In this document: positions 39,178 through 52,025 of the stretch, piece by piece
How positions within the stretch are numbered: the first letter of the stretch is position 1
How the letters are laid out: each line of letters opens with the position of its first letter
Source of the DNA: Cupriavidus necator
GTDB taxonomy: Bacteria; Pseudomonadota; Gammaproteobacteria; Burkholderiales; Burkholderiaceae
Assembly (NCBI RefSeq): GCF_013141915.1
Contig: NZ_SROX01000023.1
Coordinates: 41,165-105,164, forward strand
Length of the DNA: 64,000 nucleotides
Direction of reading: 5' to 3'
Made by a program: the position numbers and the translations under genes
The notes under the pieces: model-generated
What the model saw: the letters and a program-made list of their open reading frames with translations, nothing else
Databases searched by the model: none
What the model was told of the DNA's origin: nothing

Positions 39178-39909
39178 ATGCGACAAATCGTTCTCGATAC
39201 CGAAACCACCGGCCTGAATGCCGCCACCGGCGACCGCCTGATCGAAATCGGCTGCGTCGAGCTGATGAACCGGCGCCTGACGGGGCGCCACCTGCACTTC
39301 TACGTCAACCCCGAACGCGATATCGACGAAGGCGCGATTGCCGTGCACGGCATCACGGTCGAGTTCCTGGCCGACAAGCCCCGCTTTGCCGAAGTCGTTC
39401 ACGACATCCGCGCGTTCGTGCAGGACGCCGAGCTGATCATCCACAACGCGCAGTTCGACCTGGGCTTCCTCGACATGGAATTCCAGCTGCTGGGCCTGCC
39501 GCCGTTCCGCCAGCATGTCGGCAACGTGATCGATACCTTGCGCGAAGCCCGCCAGATGTTCCCCGGCAAGCGCAACTCGCTGGATGCGCTGTGCGAACGC
39601 CTCGGCATCGGCAACGCCCACCGCACGCTGCACGGCGCGCTGCTCGATGCCGAACTGCTGGCCGAGGTCTACCTGGCGATGACGCGCGGCCAGGATTCGC
39701 TGGTGATCGACACGCTTGACAGCAACAGCGGCCAGGGCGGCGTGGTGACTACCGCCGACCTGTCCAGGCTGACCTTGCCGGTACTGCGCGCCACGGACGA
39801 GGAACAGCAAGCGCATCTCGCCCTGCTGAAGGGCCTGGACAAGGCAAGCGGCGGTAAGACCGTATGGCAGGACGACCCGGCGGAAGCGCCCGGAACGCTC
39901 GCCGCGTGA
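39178..39909 (+). CDS. dnaQ: DNA polymerase III epsilon subunit (proofreading exonuclease)
   Basis: 3'-5' exonuclease of the replicative polymerase, 243 residues. Exo I VLDTETTGLN, Exo II HNAQFDLGFLD and Exo III (HGALLDAELLAEVY, DEDDh type) are present; the C-terminal ~60 residues would bind the alpha subunit. Start ATG 39178 (MRQIVLDTETTG) chosen by family; ATG 39169 adds three residues and is equally possible. Confidence 0.95.
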   Translation: MRQIVLDTETTGLNAATGDRLIEIGCVELMNRRLTGRHLHFYVNPERDIDEGAIAVHGITVEFLADKPRFAEVVHDIRAFVQDAELIIHNAQFDLGFLDMEFQLLGLPPFRQHVGNVIDTLREARQMFPGKRNSLDALCERLGIGNAHRTLHGALLDAELLAEVYLAMTRGQDSLVIDTLDSNSGQGGVVTTADLSRLTLPVLRATDEEQQAHLALLKGLDKASGGKTVWQDDPAEAPGTLAA

Positions 39910-39927
39910 CAAAAATCAAAAAAGGGC

Positions 39928-39956
39928 TTTACAAGATACAAGAGCCTCTGCATAAT
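39928..39956 (+). promoter_or_regulatory. Promoter of tRNA-Val
   Basis: TTTACA (39928-39933), 17 bp, CATAAT (39951-39956): good sigma70 hexamers at ideal spacing, 41 bp before the mature tRNA 5' end and just after the dnaQ stop codon. Confidence 0.75.
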
Positions 39957-39997
39957 CTCATTTCTCTGCTGCACGACGGCAACGACGACGCAGACAG

Positions 39998-40072
39998 GGG
40001 TGGTTAGCTCAGCGGTAGAGCACTGCCTTCACACGGCAGGGGTCACAGGTTCAATCCCTGTACCACCCACCA
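39998..40072 (+). tRNA. tRNA-Val (anticodon CAC)
   Basis: Complete 75-nt tRNA with encoded CCA. Acceptor GGGTGGT pairs with ACCACCC (40062-40068), then A and CCA. D arm GCTC...GAGC, anticodon stem CTGCC/GGCAG with loop TTCACAC giving anticodon CAC (reads GTG), T loop GGTTCAATCC. Own promoter and terminator. Confidence 0.97.
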
Positions 40073-40080
40073 GATTCAGG

Positions 40081-40106
40081 AAAGCCAGCCTCGCGCTGGC
40101 TTTTTT
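40081..40106 (+). terminator. Intrinsic terminator of tRNA-Val
   Basis: AAAGCCAGC/GCTGGC stem with a CTCGC loop followed by TTTTTT (40101-40106), 9 bp after the tRNA CCA. Confidence 0.9.
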
Positions 40107-40194
40107 CATTGCCGCGCGCGATCCGCCGGCTGACATGGGATCCCTTCGCGAAACCATGGGGTTCGCCGGAACAAGGCTCGTCTCATTTCGGGCC

Positions 40195-40863
40195 ATGTCT
40201 ACGCCCGGTACCTTGAAGCTCCGACCATCGCTGGAGCCCGTCTTGCCATTCCCCAGCCTTACGCCAGCCTGCCCCGAGCCCGCCTTGCCCTGGACCGGCC
40301 GCAACCCGGTCAGCCCGGGCTGGTTCGAAATGCGCTCCGCGCGGGTGCCGCGCGATGCCCGGCCGGTTTATGACGAAGACATGGATTGCGTCATTGGCTA
40401 CCACCGCCGGTTCGCCGCGGTCGCCGCCACCTACGACCTGATCGGCGGGGTCGTGACGCTCGATGCCTGCACGGACGATGAAGGCAGCACCCGAGCACCG
40501 CTACTGGTTGCCGGCGCGCTGTGGCAGCCGCGGGCGCACGGCGTCACACGCCTTGGCAGCGAAGGAGAAGGCCTGGCGGCCCCAGCGGGCACGCTGGCGT
40601 GGCTGCGCGGGCGCTTTATTGCGCTGGCCCGGCAGCCGCTGCACTTCAGCCCCACGGCGCTGGCCGACATGTGCGAGCCGGAGCAGTTCGTGCCGCTGCA
40701 TATCCTGCGGCTGGCGATACGCTGCGGTGCGCCACCGGCGGCGGACACCGCGCGCTTCATTGCGCAAATCACGCGGCGCGGCATCCCGACCGCGCTGGAA
40801 CTGAAGTTGCGTCCGCGCGACCACACCGTGCTATGCCTGCGCACGTGGCCGGTCGCCGTTTAG
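40195..40863 (+). CDS. Hypothetical protein
   Basis: Not recognised. About 222 residues from ATG 40195 (MSTPGTLKLRPS); the frame opens further left through the tRNA, which cannot be coding there. ATG 40135 is also possible, and no start has a good ribosome site. The sequence is Ala/Arg/Pro-rich with no signal peptide or membrane segment. Features: WFEMRSARVPRDARPVYDED, a central V-V-T-L-D-A block and ALELKLRPRDHTVLCLRTWPVAV at the end. It overlaps the convergent isochorismatase-family gene by 4 bp. Real coding status is moderately likely. Confidence 0.5.
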   Translation: MSTPGTLKLRPSLEPVLPFPSLTPACPEPALPWTGRNPVSPGWFEMRSARVPRDARPVYDEDMDCVIGYHRRFAAVAATYDLIGGVVTLDACTDDEGSTRAPLLVAGALWQPRAHGVTRLGSEGEGLAAPAGTLAWLRGRFIALARQPLHFSPTALADMCEPEQFVPLHILRLAIRCGAPPAADTARFIAQITRRGIPTALELKLRPRDHTVLCLRTWPVAV

Positions 40864-41465
40864 CGCCGCCAGGCGCCGGCATCGGCGACGACCGTGGCGA
40901 AGCGGTCGTTGAGCGCGGCCAGCGTGCTGCGGTGCAGGTCGGCCGCAGGCACGGCTGGCCCACCCAAGGGATCAGGCAGATCGCGCGTGGCGCACGCCGC
41001 GGCGACGACCGTGCTGCGAAAGCCATGGTCAAGCGCCGCGCGCACCGTCGCGCTGACACACATATGGGTCTGGAACCCCGCCACGATCAATTCCTTGCGC
41101 CCAAGCCCGGACAGCGCATCGGCCAGCGTGGTGCCGGCAAAGCTGTTGGGCAAACCCTTGGTGACGGTGATTTCGTCGGCCCGGGGTCCCAGGCCCTCAA
41201 TGAAGGCGGCATACGGACCGGTGGGATCGAACGCCAGGCTGCCGGGCCGGCCATGGTGCGCCACGTGGATCACGGGCGTTCCATGCGCGCGCGCCAGTGC
41301 CAGCAAGTCCGCGCAGGCGGCCACGGCGGCCGGCATGCCGGCCAGCGGCAGGCGGCCATCGACGTACTCGCGCTGATGGTCGATCAGGATCAGGACAGAG
41401 GCTTCCCAGGCGGAAGGCGTACGGCTGGCACCGGCCAGGTCGAGCAGCGTGGTTGGTGTTGTCAT
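40860..41465 (-). CDS. Isochorismatase-family cysteine hydrolase
   Basis: A 201-residue isochorismatase-like hydrolase with a likely Asp-Lys-Cys triad: D in LILIDHQREYVDG, K in TVTKGLPNSFAGT and C in VAGFQTHMCVSATVRAALD. Such enzymes cleave amides (nicotinamidase, N-carbamoyl hydrolases) or isochorismate; the substrate is unknown. Upstream is a 256-bp gap before the diguanylate cyclase gene, containing a TTGACA at 41614 but no well-placed -10. Confidence 0.85.
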   Translation of the reverse strand: MTTPTTLLDLAGASRTPSAWEASVLILIDHQREYVDGRLPLAGMPAAVAACADLLALARAHGTPVIHVAHHGRPGSLAFDPTGPYAAFIEGLGPRADEITVTKGLPNSFAGTTLADALSGLGRKELIVAGFQTHMCVSATVRAALDHGFRSTVVAAACATRDLPDPLGGPAVPAADLHRSTLAALNDRFATVVADAGAWRR

Positions 41466-41721
41466 AGGCGTGGAGCAGTCAAGTTTGGGGTTGGCCCCGC
41501 GTCAGAAGGGGCTTGCCAGCATCCTAATAGGAAGCGGCGGCTTCCGCATGTGCCGCGTTGGGGGCGACCGCGGAAGGCGCGACGCTTCCGTTGCAAACAG
41601 TTGCGAATTATCACTTGACATCTGCTAACCTTCCTATCACGCCGCCGGATCGGCGATCACCTCAAAGTCGGATTCGGGGACACAAAATAATGGGTCGGTG
41701 CGCACAAAAAAGAAGTCAACC

Positions 41722-43719
41722 ATGCAGCACTCTTTGAAGTATCGGATGGCGTTGGCCACAGCGGGAGTGGTGACGCTGATCATCGTGCTGCGCGCGCTCT
41801 ACGCCCAGTACTACGCTTATGACGGCCTGAAAAACCTGTTGCAGTCCCAGCAGGACACGCTGGTCAAGATGGTCGCCGAGCAACTCGATGAAAAGCTGCA
41901 GGGCCGCGCTGCGGTGCTGCACCGGCTGGCGCGCCAGTTCTCCGCCATGCCTGCGGCCAGGCCGGCGGAGTTGCGCCGTGCGGCACAAGGCCTGGTGGAA
42001 ATTCCCGAGACCTTCAATGCCGTCTTCCTCGCCTCGCCTGACGGCGAATTGACGTTCAGCACGGCCGTGCCGGATGGGGTGCGCCTGCGCGTGAACGAGC
42101 GCGACTATTTTCGCGAGGTCCTGCAAGGCCAGGCGTTCGCGGTGTCGGACCTGATCCAGGGCAAGCAGACCAATGCACCGGGCGTGGTGCTGGCCGTGCC
42201 GATGCTCGGGCCCGCAGGCGAACTGCGCGGCGTGGTCGGCGGCGTGCTAAACCTGGCGGACAGCAACTTCCTGCGCGAGCTGGCGCATAGCCGGGTAGGC
42301 ACCACCGGCAGCTTTTGCCTGGTGTCTTCCGGCAACAACCCGCGCTATGCGATGCATCCGGACGTGGGCCGCGTACTGACACCGGCGCGCGCCGTCGGCG
42401 AAGCCTGCGGCGCTGACCGCCCTGCCGCGCCGCTGGAAATCCTGACGCCGAGCCAGCCGATCGTCGCACGCTACCTGCTGGCCTCCAACGGCTGGGAAGT
42501 GGTGGCGGTCCTGCCCGCGGCCGAAGCTTATGCGCCGCTGGTCACGGTGCGCCATCGGACCGTGGCAATGGCCGCGATCACCATGGTCATCGCCGCCGGA
42601 CTGATGTGGCTGGTCATGTGGCGCCTGCTGCAGCCGCTGCAGCGGCTGCACCGCGCGGTACGCCAGCTGGGCACCAACCCGAGAGCGGTGGCGGACCTTC
42701 CGGCCGGCCGCGCCGACGAGATCGGCGAGCTGGCGGCGACCTTCGCCGAGGTGGTGGCGCAGCTGTCGGAGCGCGAGGCCGCGCTGCAGGCCGCCAAGGA
42801 CCACGCCGCCGCCAGCGAGAAGCGCATCGAGGCGATTGCCAACCATGTGCCGGACTTTATCTCGTTCATCGACATGCAGCAGCGCTATGTCTTCGTCAAC
42901 CAGGCGTATGCGCGGCGCTACGGCGTGCCGGCGCAGCAGATCGTGGGCCTGTCGCTACGCGAGCTGTGGGGCACCCAGGAATACCTGGCCTGCCAGCCGT
43001 ATCTTCAGCAAGCCAGCGCCGGCCAGGCCGTGACCTTTACCCGCGAAAGCGCAGACGGCACGGAGTGCATCGAAATCACCTGCCAGCCAGCGTGGAACGA
43101 TGCCCAGGACACCGTGGACGGCCTGCACATGTTCGGGCGCAACATCACGCACGAGCGCGAAAAGCTGCGCAGCCTGGAAGCACAGACCGTCTCCGACTAC
43201 CTGACCGGCCTGCTCAACCGCAAGGGCTTCGACCGGCGCCTGGCGGAAGCCATGGCGCGCACCGGCGCCAGCGCGTGCCCGCTGGCGCTGCTGCTGGTGG
43301 ACCTGGACGATTTCAAGGCGGTCAACGACAACCATGGCCACCCCATCGGCGACCAGTTGCTGGTGGCGTTCGCGCAGCGGCTGCGCGCCTGCGTGCGCAA
43401 GGGCGATGCGGTCGCCCGCATCGGCGGCGACGAGTTTGCCGTGATCCTGGACGGTATTGCGGACCACCATGCCATGGCCTCGGTGGCCAGCACCATTGTG
43501 CAGGCGGCGCGCATGCCTTTCGTGATCGACGGCGCCACGCTGTCGGTGTCGGCGAGCGTCGGCTCGGCCATCCACGAAGCCCGTCACGCCATGACCGTAA
43601 GCGAGCTGTTCCTGCATGCCGACATGGCGCTGTATGAAGCCAAACGGCACGGCAAGGCGCGCTATGCCGCGCAGTCCGCGACGACGGCGCCTGTCGAGAC
43701 CTCCGGCCTCACGACATAG
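41722..43719 (+). CDS. Diguanylate cyclase with Cache, HAMP and PAS domains
   Basis: Inner-membrane c-di-GMP synthase, 665 residues from ATG 41722. TM1 (~8-27), periplasmic dCache-type sensor (~35-270), TM2 (TVAMAAITMVIAAGLMWLVM), HAMP, a PAS domain (EKRIEAIANHVPDFISFIDMQQRYVFVNQ...) and the GGDEF domain with DYLTGLLNRKGFDRRL and intact GGDEF (568-572). An RKGD motif five residues upstream is the product-inhibition I-site. A GTG at 41698 is an alternative start. The ligand of the Cache domain is unknown. Confidence 0.92.
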   Translation: MQHSLKYRMALATAGVVTLIIVLRALYAQYYAYDGLKNLLQSQQDTLVKMVAEQLDEKLQGRAAVLHRLARQFSAMPAARPAELRRAAQGLVEIPETFNAVFLASPDGELTFSTAVPDGVRLRVNERDYFREVLQGQAFAVSDLIQGKQTNAPGVVLAVPMLGPAGELRGVVGGVLNLADSNFLRELAHSRVGTTGSFCLVSSGNNPRYAMHPDVGRVLTPARAVGEACGADRPAAPLEILTPSQPIVARYLLASNGWEVVAVLPAAEAYAPLVTVRHRTVAMAAITMVIAAGLMWLVMWRLLQPLQRLHRAVRQLGTNPRAVADLPAGRADEIGELAATFAEVVAQLSEREAALQAAKDHAAASEKRIEAIANHVPDFISFIDMQQRYVFVNQAYARRYGVPAQQIVGLSLRELWGTQEYLACQPYLQQASAGQAVTFTRESADGTECIEITCQPAWNDAQDTVDGLHMFGRNITHEREKLRSLEAQTVSDYLTGLLNRKGFDRRLAEAMARTGASACPLALLLVDLDDFKAVNDNHGHPIGDQLLVAFAQRLRACVRKGDAVARIGGDEFAVILDGIADHHAMASVASTIVQAARMPFVIDGATLSVSASVGSAIHEARHAMTVSELFLHADMALYEAKRHGKARYAAQSATTAPVETSGLTT

Positions 43720-43810
43720 AAGACGCTGTCGAAGCGCGGACGGCAGGAGGAAGGACGAGACGATTGCGGGCGTATCGACACAGTCAGCGCGCCCGCATCG
43801 CTCCGGTGCC

Positions 43811-45550
<1,740 letters not shown>

Positions 45551-45650
45551 CGGTGTCTCCTCAAGAATCCCCTGCCCCGGTTGTGGTGTGGGTGGCGGCC
45601 CCGGGGTGGGGACAAGCCGCGTTTCCCGTTGATGACAGCTGGCGGGAGCG

Positions 45651-45965
45651 CTAGCCCCTGCGCAGGATCAGCGCCAGCACCAGCATTGATGCCACGAAGC
45701 TGATCCACACCGACGGCTCTTCCGGCAGCGCCAGCCAGGCGGCGACCTTCTCGCCCAGGCCGACCCACGCCAGGTTGATCCACGCCGCGCACATCAGCCC
45801 GATAAAGAGCCGGTCGCCGCGGGTGGTGGCGATCGGCAGGAAGCCCTTGCGCAGCACCGACGGCGAACGGATTTCCAGGATCGTCATGCCGATCAGCATC
45901 ACCACGATGCAGCCAAAGAACACCGCCACCGGTGTGGTCCATACCATCCAGCTCAGCATTGGCAC
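45651..45965 (-). CDS. glpU: DUF2160 membrane protein of the glycerol importer
   Basis: A 104-residue protein with three hydrophobic segments (residues ~8-28, ~50-72, ~86-101). It matches DUF2160 small membrane proteins that accompany this ABC importer (GlpU in Rhizobium). Exact role unknown. It is 24 bp downstream of glpQ and 100 bp upstream of glpV. Confidence 0.82.
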   Translation of the reverse strand: MPMLSWMVWTTPVAVFFGCIVVMLIGMTILEIRSPSVLRKGFLPIATTRGDRLFIGLMCAAWINLAWVGLGEKVAAWLALPEEPSVWISFVASMLVLALILRRG

Positions 45966-45989
45966 CGTCTCCTTGCAAACGCGTGGAAG

Positions 45990-46848
45990 CTAAACGCGGC
46001 CCATCGCGAAGCCTTTCGCGATGTAGTGCCGCACGAACCAGATCACGATGCCGCCGGGCACGATGGTCAGCACGCCGGCCGCGGCCAGCACGCCCCAGTC
46101 CATGCCCGATGCCGATACCGTGCGCGTCATGGTGGCGACAATGGGCTTGGCGTTGACCGAGGTCAGCGTGCGCGCCAGCAGCAGTTCCACCCAGCTGAAC
46201 ATGAAGCAGAAGAATGCGGCCACGCCCACCCCGGCCTTGATCAGCGGCAGGAAGATGGTCAGGAAGAAACGCGGGAACGAGTAGCCGTCGACATAGGCGG
46301 TCTCGTCGATTTCGCGCGGCACGCCCGACATGAAGCCCTCAAGGATCCACACCGCCAGCGGCACGTTGAAGACCAGGTGCGCCAGCGCCACGCCCAGGTG
46401 CGTATCCATCAGCCCGATGGTGCTGTAGAGCTGGAAGAACGGCAGCAGGAACACCGCCGGCGGCGTCATGCGGTTGGTCAGCAGCCAGAAGAACACGTGC
46501 TTGTCGCCGATGAACTGGTAGCGCGAAAAGGCGTAGGCGGCCGGCAGCGCCACGCCGATCGAGATCACCGTGTTCATCGCCACGTAGATCATCGAGTTGA
46601 CATAGCCTGAATACCAGGACGGATCGGTGAAGATGGTCTTGTAGTGCTCCAGCGTGAACTGGCTTGGCCACAGCGACAGCGTGGACACGATCTCCTCGTT
46701 GGTCTTGAACGACATGTTGACCATCCAGTAGATCGGCACGATGGCGAACAGCAGGTAGGCCAGCAGGAAGCCGGCGCGCCACCAGGCGGCGCGGTTGGCC
46801 CGCACAGGGATCGCGGTAGGGATCAAGGCAGGGACTGCCGAAGAGATC

Positions 46849-46856
<8 letters not shown>
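45990..46856 (-). CDS. glpQ: Glycerol ABC transporter permease GlpQ
   Basis: MalG-type permease, 288 residues, six membrane helices. Coupling EAA motif in GFMSGVPREIDETAYVDGYSFPRFFLTIFLPLIKAG. It overlaps the glpP stop by 8 bp, so the two permeases are translated together. Not to be confused with the E. coli glycerophosphodiesterase glpQ. Confidence 0.88.
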
Positions 46857-48836
<1,980 letters not shown>

Positions 48837-48837
48837 C

Positions 48838-49959
48838 TCAGCCTCCTGCCGCAGCGGCCGTGCCGGGCCCATCGGTCGCCAGCGCCCCAGGCCGGCGCGG
48901 CGCATGAATGCGGCGGCCCTCCGCATCGAACAGGTAGAGCTGTTCGGGCAACAGGTGCAGCGTCACCGGCTCGCCCAGCCGCAGGTCGAGCACGCCCGCG
49001 ACCTGCGCCACCAGGTTGCCGACCGAAGTATCGGCGTGGACAAAGGTGTCCGACCCGGACAACTCGGCAAGCGCCACGCGGCCCGGCACCGCCACCGCGC
49101 CAGGCTCGCCGGCCAGGCGCAAGGCCGAGGCGCGCACGCCCAGCGTCACCGGGCCGTCATGCGCCGCCACGCCGGGCACCGGCACCGCGATCCCGCCGGC
49201 CAGCGTGACCCGGCCGCCCTCGAGCCGGCCCTCGGCCAGGTTCATGGGCGGATCGTTGAAGGCGCGCGCCACCCGCAGCGAATCCGGATAGTGGAAGACC
49301 TGCGGCGTGGGGCCGTACTGCAGCAGCTCGCCCGCATCCAGCACCGCCGTGTGGCCGCCCAGCAGCAGAGCCTCGCCGGGCTCGGTGGTGGCGTAGATCA
49401 CGGTGGCATCGCCGTGCGCGAACAGCTGGGTCAGTTCTTCGCGCAATTCTTCGCGCAGCTTGTAGTCCAGGTTGACCAGCGGCTCGTCCAGCAACATCAG
49501 CGGGGCCTGCTTGGCCAGCGCGCGCGCCAGCGCCACGCGCTGTTGCTGCCCCCCCGAAAGCTCGGCCGGATAGCGCTCCAGCAGATGGTCGATATGCAGC
49601 CGCGCCGCCAACTCGCGCACGCGCCCGGCGATCTCGCCGGCGGCCGCCTTGCGCCGCAGCCGCAGCGGCGAAGCGATGTTGTCGAAGACCCTGAGCGACG
49701 GGTAATTGATGAACTGCTGGTAGACCATCGACACATTGCGCGCGCGCACCGGCATGCCGGTGACGTCGTCGCCATCGACCAGCACGCGCCCGGCGCTGGG
49801 CCGGTCGAGCCCAGCCATGACCCGCATCAGCGAAGTCTTGCCCGCCTGCGTCGCGCCCAGCAGGATGGTGACCGCGCCGGGAACCGGGGCCAGCGTCATC
49901 GGATAGAGATACGCCTGCGAACCTGCCTGCTGTGCGACGCCTTCCAAACGTAGCTGCAT
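48838..49959 (-). CDS. glpS: Glycerol ABC transporter ATPase GlpS (missing switch His)
   Basis: A 373-residue MalK-type ATPase, first gene of glpSTPQUV. Walker A GATQAGKT (35-42), signature LSGGQ (134-138), Walker B LMLLDEPLVNLD. The H-loop reads VIYATTEPGEAL, with Thr192 where the catalytic switch His normally stands. C-terminal regulatory domain ~240-350. The start is 157 bp from the divergent glpR, and the gap carries palindromic candidates for the GlpR operator. Confidence 0.88.
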   Translation of the reverse strand: MQLRLEGVAQQAGSQAYLYPMTLAPVPGAVTILLGATQAGKTSLMRVMAGLDRPSAGRVLVDGDDVTGMPVRARNVSMVYQQFINYPSLRVFDNIASPLRLRRKAAAGEIAGRVRELAARLHIDHLLERYPAELSGGQQQRVALARALAKQAPLMLLDEPLVNLDYKLREELREELTQLFAHGDATVIYATTEPGEALLLGGHTAVLDAGELLQYGPTPQVFHYPDSLRVARAFNDPPMNLAEGRLEGGRVTLAGGIAVPVPGVAAHDGPVTLGVRASALRLAGEPGAVAVPGRVALAELSGSDTFVHADTSVGNLVAQVAGVLDLRLGEPVTLHLLPEQLYLFDAEGRRIHAPRRPGALATDGPGTAAAAGG

Positions 49960-50034
49960 CCGGTCTCCCTGTTCGATATGCTGCCGGCATCACGGCGTGC
50001 GTTCGATGCAGGCGCACCAATCTTGGCTTCCCGC

Positions 50035-50054
50035 TCGTTTTAGCAACAAAACGA
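50035..50054. promoter_or_regulatory. Putative GlpR operator between glpS and glpR
   Basis: TCGTTTTAGCAACAAAACGA: perfect 7-bp arms with a 6-bp spacer. A second related half-site TTTTCGTTT lies at 50086-50094 within a T-rich run. AACGAA/TTCGTT-type sites are usual for DeoR-family sugar-alcohol repressors. Placement between divergent glpS and glpR suggests autoregulation plus control of the importer. Confidence 0.6.
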
Positions 50055-50116
50055 ACAGAAAACAATCATGCACCGCATCATTTTGTTTTCGTTTGTGTTT
50101 GAACTAGAATCCCCGC

Positions 50117-50887
50117 ATGACCCTGAATCCGCGCCAGACGGCCCTGCTCGAAGAAGTCCGTACCCAGGGCTTTGCCTCCATCGACGAACTTGCACGCAAG
50201 TTCGGCGTCACGCTCCAGACGGTGCGCCGCGATGTCAACCTGCTGGCCGAGAACGGCATGCTGGCGCGTTTCCATGGCGGGGTGCGGGTGGAAGACTCCA
50301 CCACCGAGAACATTGCCTACCGGCAACGGCAGGTGCTCAATGCCGAGGGCAAGGCGCGCATCGCGCGCGCGGTGGCGGCGGCAGTGCCCGAAGGCTGCTC
50401 GCTGATCCTGAACATCGGCACCACGGTGGAAGAGATCGCCCGCGCGCTGGTGCACCATCGGGGGCTGCGCGTGATCACCAACAATCTGAACGTGGCCAAC
50501 ATCCTGGCCGACAACGCCGATTGCGAAGTCATCGTCGCCGGCGGCGTGCTGCGCTCACGCGACCGCGGTATCGTCGGCGAGGCCACAGTGGAGTTCATCC
50601 GCCAGTTCAAGGTCGATATCGGGCTGATCGGCATCTCGGGCATCGAGGCCGACGGCACGCTGCGCGACTATGACTTCCGCGAGGTCAAGGTGGCGCGGAC
50701 CATCATCGAGCATTCTCGCGAGATCTGGCTGGCGGCGGACACCAGCAAGTTCAACCGCCAGGCCATGGTGGAGCTGGCCCATGTATCGCAGGTGGACCGG
50801 CTGTTTACCGACGCGCCGCTGGCGGCGCCATTCGACCAGATCCTGGCCGACAGTGGGGTGAAGTGTGTGGTGGCAGAGCGGGAATGA
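50117..50887 (+). CDS. glpR: DeoR-family regulator of glycerol genes
   Basis: A 256-residue repressor: N-terminal HTH (RQTALLEEVRTQGFASIDELARKFGVTLQTVRRDVNLLAENGMLARFHGGV) typical of DeoR, and a C-terminal effector domain (DeoR C) with IGTTVEEIARAL, GGVLRSRDRGIVGEATVEFI, DIGLIGISGIEADGTL and a DTSKFNRQAMVEL block. In glycerol systems the effector is glycerol-3-phosphate (known for GlpR). Divergent from glpS, which supports the assignment. Confidence 0.88.
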   Translation: MTLNPRQTALLEEVRTQGFASIDELARKFGVTLQTVRRDVNLLAENGMLARFHGGVRVEDSTTENIAYRQRQVLNAEGKARIARAVAAAVPEGCSLILNIGTTVEEIARALVHHRGLRVITNNLNVANILADNADCEVIVAGGVLRSRDRGIVGEATVEFIRQFKVDIGLIGISGIEADGTLRDYDFREVKVARTIIEHSREIWLAADTSKFNRQAMVELAHVSQVDRLFTDAPLAAPFDQILADSGVKCVVAERE

Positions 50888-50987
50888 GCGCACCGGAAGC
50901 CGGCTTGAGGCTGCCGCGTTGGCGCGGGCGGAGCTGTCGGTGACGCCTGGCGCCGTGCTGGCGCGACAGGCCTGCCCTCTCCCCCGG

Positions 50988-51013
50988 CCCCTCTCCCGCA
51001 AGCGGGCGAGGGG
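50988..51013. repeat. REP-like palindrome between glpR and purU
   Basis: A 12-bp stem CCCCTCTCCCGC/GCGGGCGAGGGG with one mismatch and an AA loop, in the convergent gap between glpR and purU. Short palindromes of this CCTCTCCCGC-type are recurrent in many GC-rich betaproteobacterial genomes. It may also act as a weak terminator (AGAAAA follows). Confidence 0.6.
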
Positions 51014-51038
51014 AGAAAACCAAGGGTCGGGCAAGGAA

Positions 51039-51905
51039 CTACTTGAACACTACGGTCTTGTGGCCGTTCAGCAGGATGCGGTGTTCGGCATGCCACTTGA
51101 CCGCGCGCGCCAGTGCCACGCATTCGACGTCGCGGCCGACGGCGGTCAGTTGCTCCGGATCCATGCTGTGGTCCACGCGCTCGATTTCCTGCTCGATGAT
51201 CGGGCCTTCGTCCAGGTCGGCGGTGACATAGTGCGCGGTGGCGCCGATCAGCTTCACGCCGCGGTCGTGCGCCTGGTAGTACGGCTTCGCGCCCTTGAAG
51301 CTGGGCAGGAACGAATGGTGGATATTGATCGCGCGGCCGGCCAGCTTGCGGCACAGGTCGTTGGACAGTACCTGCATGTAGCGCGCCAGCACCACCAGGT
51401 CGATCTTCTGCTCCTGCACCACGTCGAAGACGCGCGCTTCCTGCGCGGCCTTCTGCTCGGCCGAGGCGTTCATCAGCGGCAGGTGGAAGAACGGCACGTC
51501 GTACGAAGCCGCCAGCTGGTAGAAGTCGCGGTGGTTCGACACGATGGCCGCGATCTCCACCGGCAGCCCGCCGACCTTGGCACGGAACAGCAGGTCGTTC
51601 AGGCAGTGGCCGATCTTGGATACCATGATCATCACGCGCGGCTTGACCGTGGCATCGTTGAGCTCCCATTGCATGCCGAACTGGTCGCCCACCGGCGCGA
51701 ACGCGGCCTTCAGCGTGGCCAGGTCAGGGCCACCGGCGGCCGGCGTGAAATGCACGCGCATGAAGAAGCGGCCGGCATACTCGTCACCGTACTGGTCGGA
51801 ATCGACGATATTGCAGCCGTGCTGGAACAGCAGGCCCGAGACGGCGTGGACGATGCCCGGCTGGTCAGGGCACGAGAGGGTCAGGATGAATCCGGTGTTG
51901 CTCAT
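51039..51905 (-). CDS. purU: Formyltetrahydrofolate deformylase
   Basis: Hydrolyses 10-formyl-THF to formate and THF. 288 residues: N-terminal ACT domain (ILTLSCPDQPGIVHAVSGLLFQHGCNIVDSDQ) and C-terminal formyltransferase-type domain with catalytic Asn-His-Asp: INIHHSFLPSFKGAKPYYQA, GATAHYVTADLDEGPIIEQ. Lies between glpR and glpK but on the opposite strand; no functional link is visible. Confidence 0.95.
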   Translation of the reverse strand: MSNTGFILTLSCPDQPGIVHAVSGLLFQHGCNIVDSDQYGDEYAGRFFMRVHFTPAAGGPDLATLKAAFAPVGDQFGMQWELNDATVKPRVMIMVSKIGHCLNDLLFRAKVGGLPVEIAAIVSNHRDFYQLAASYDVPFFHLPLMNASAEQKAAQEARVFDVVQEQKIDLVVLARYMQVLSNDLCRKLAGRAINIHHSFLPSFKGAKPYYQAHDRGVKLIGATAHYVTADLDEGPIIEQEIERVDHSMDPEQLTAVGRDVECVALARAVKWHAEHRILLNGHKTVVFK

Positions 51906-52025
51906 GGTGTGTGGTTCGGTCGGGATGGCGCGGCGCAGGGCCGGGGAAGCCAGGGGGGCTCGGTCAGTGCAATGGTCAGTACGGCGGGCAAACCCGGGAC
52001 AAGCGGCGATGGACCCCGCGGCGGC

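Noticed and set aside
40000..40194. Coding start inside tRNA-Val
   Set aside because: The frame is open through the tRNA and its terminator, which cannot be coding; a start at 40195 or 40135 is used for the hypothetical gene.
41614..41640. TTGACA promoter upstream of the diguanylate cyclase gene
   Set aside because: No -10 hexamer at 16-18 bp; TATCAC is only 14 bp away.
43766..43796. GCGGGCG/CGCCCGC hairpin between the diguanylate cyclase gene and glpV as a terminator
   Set aside because: Arms of 7 bp with a 17-nt loop and no T-tract on either strand; too weak to call.
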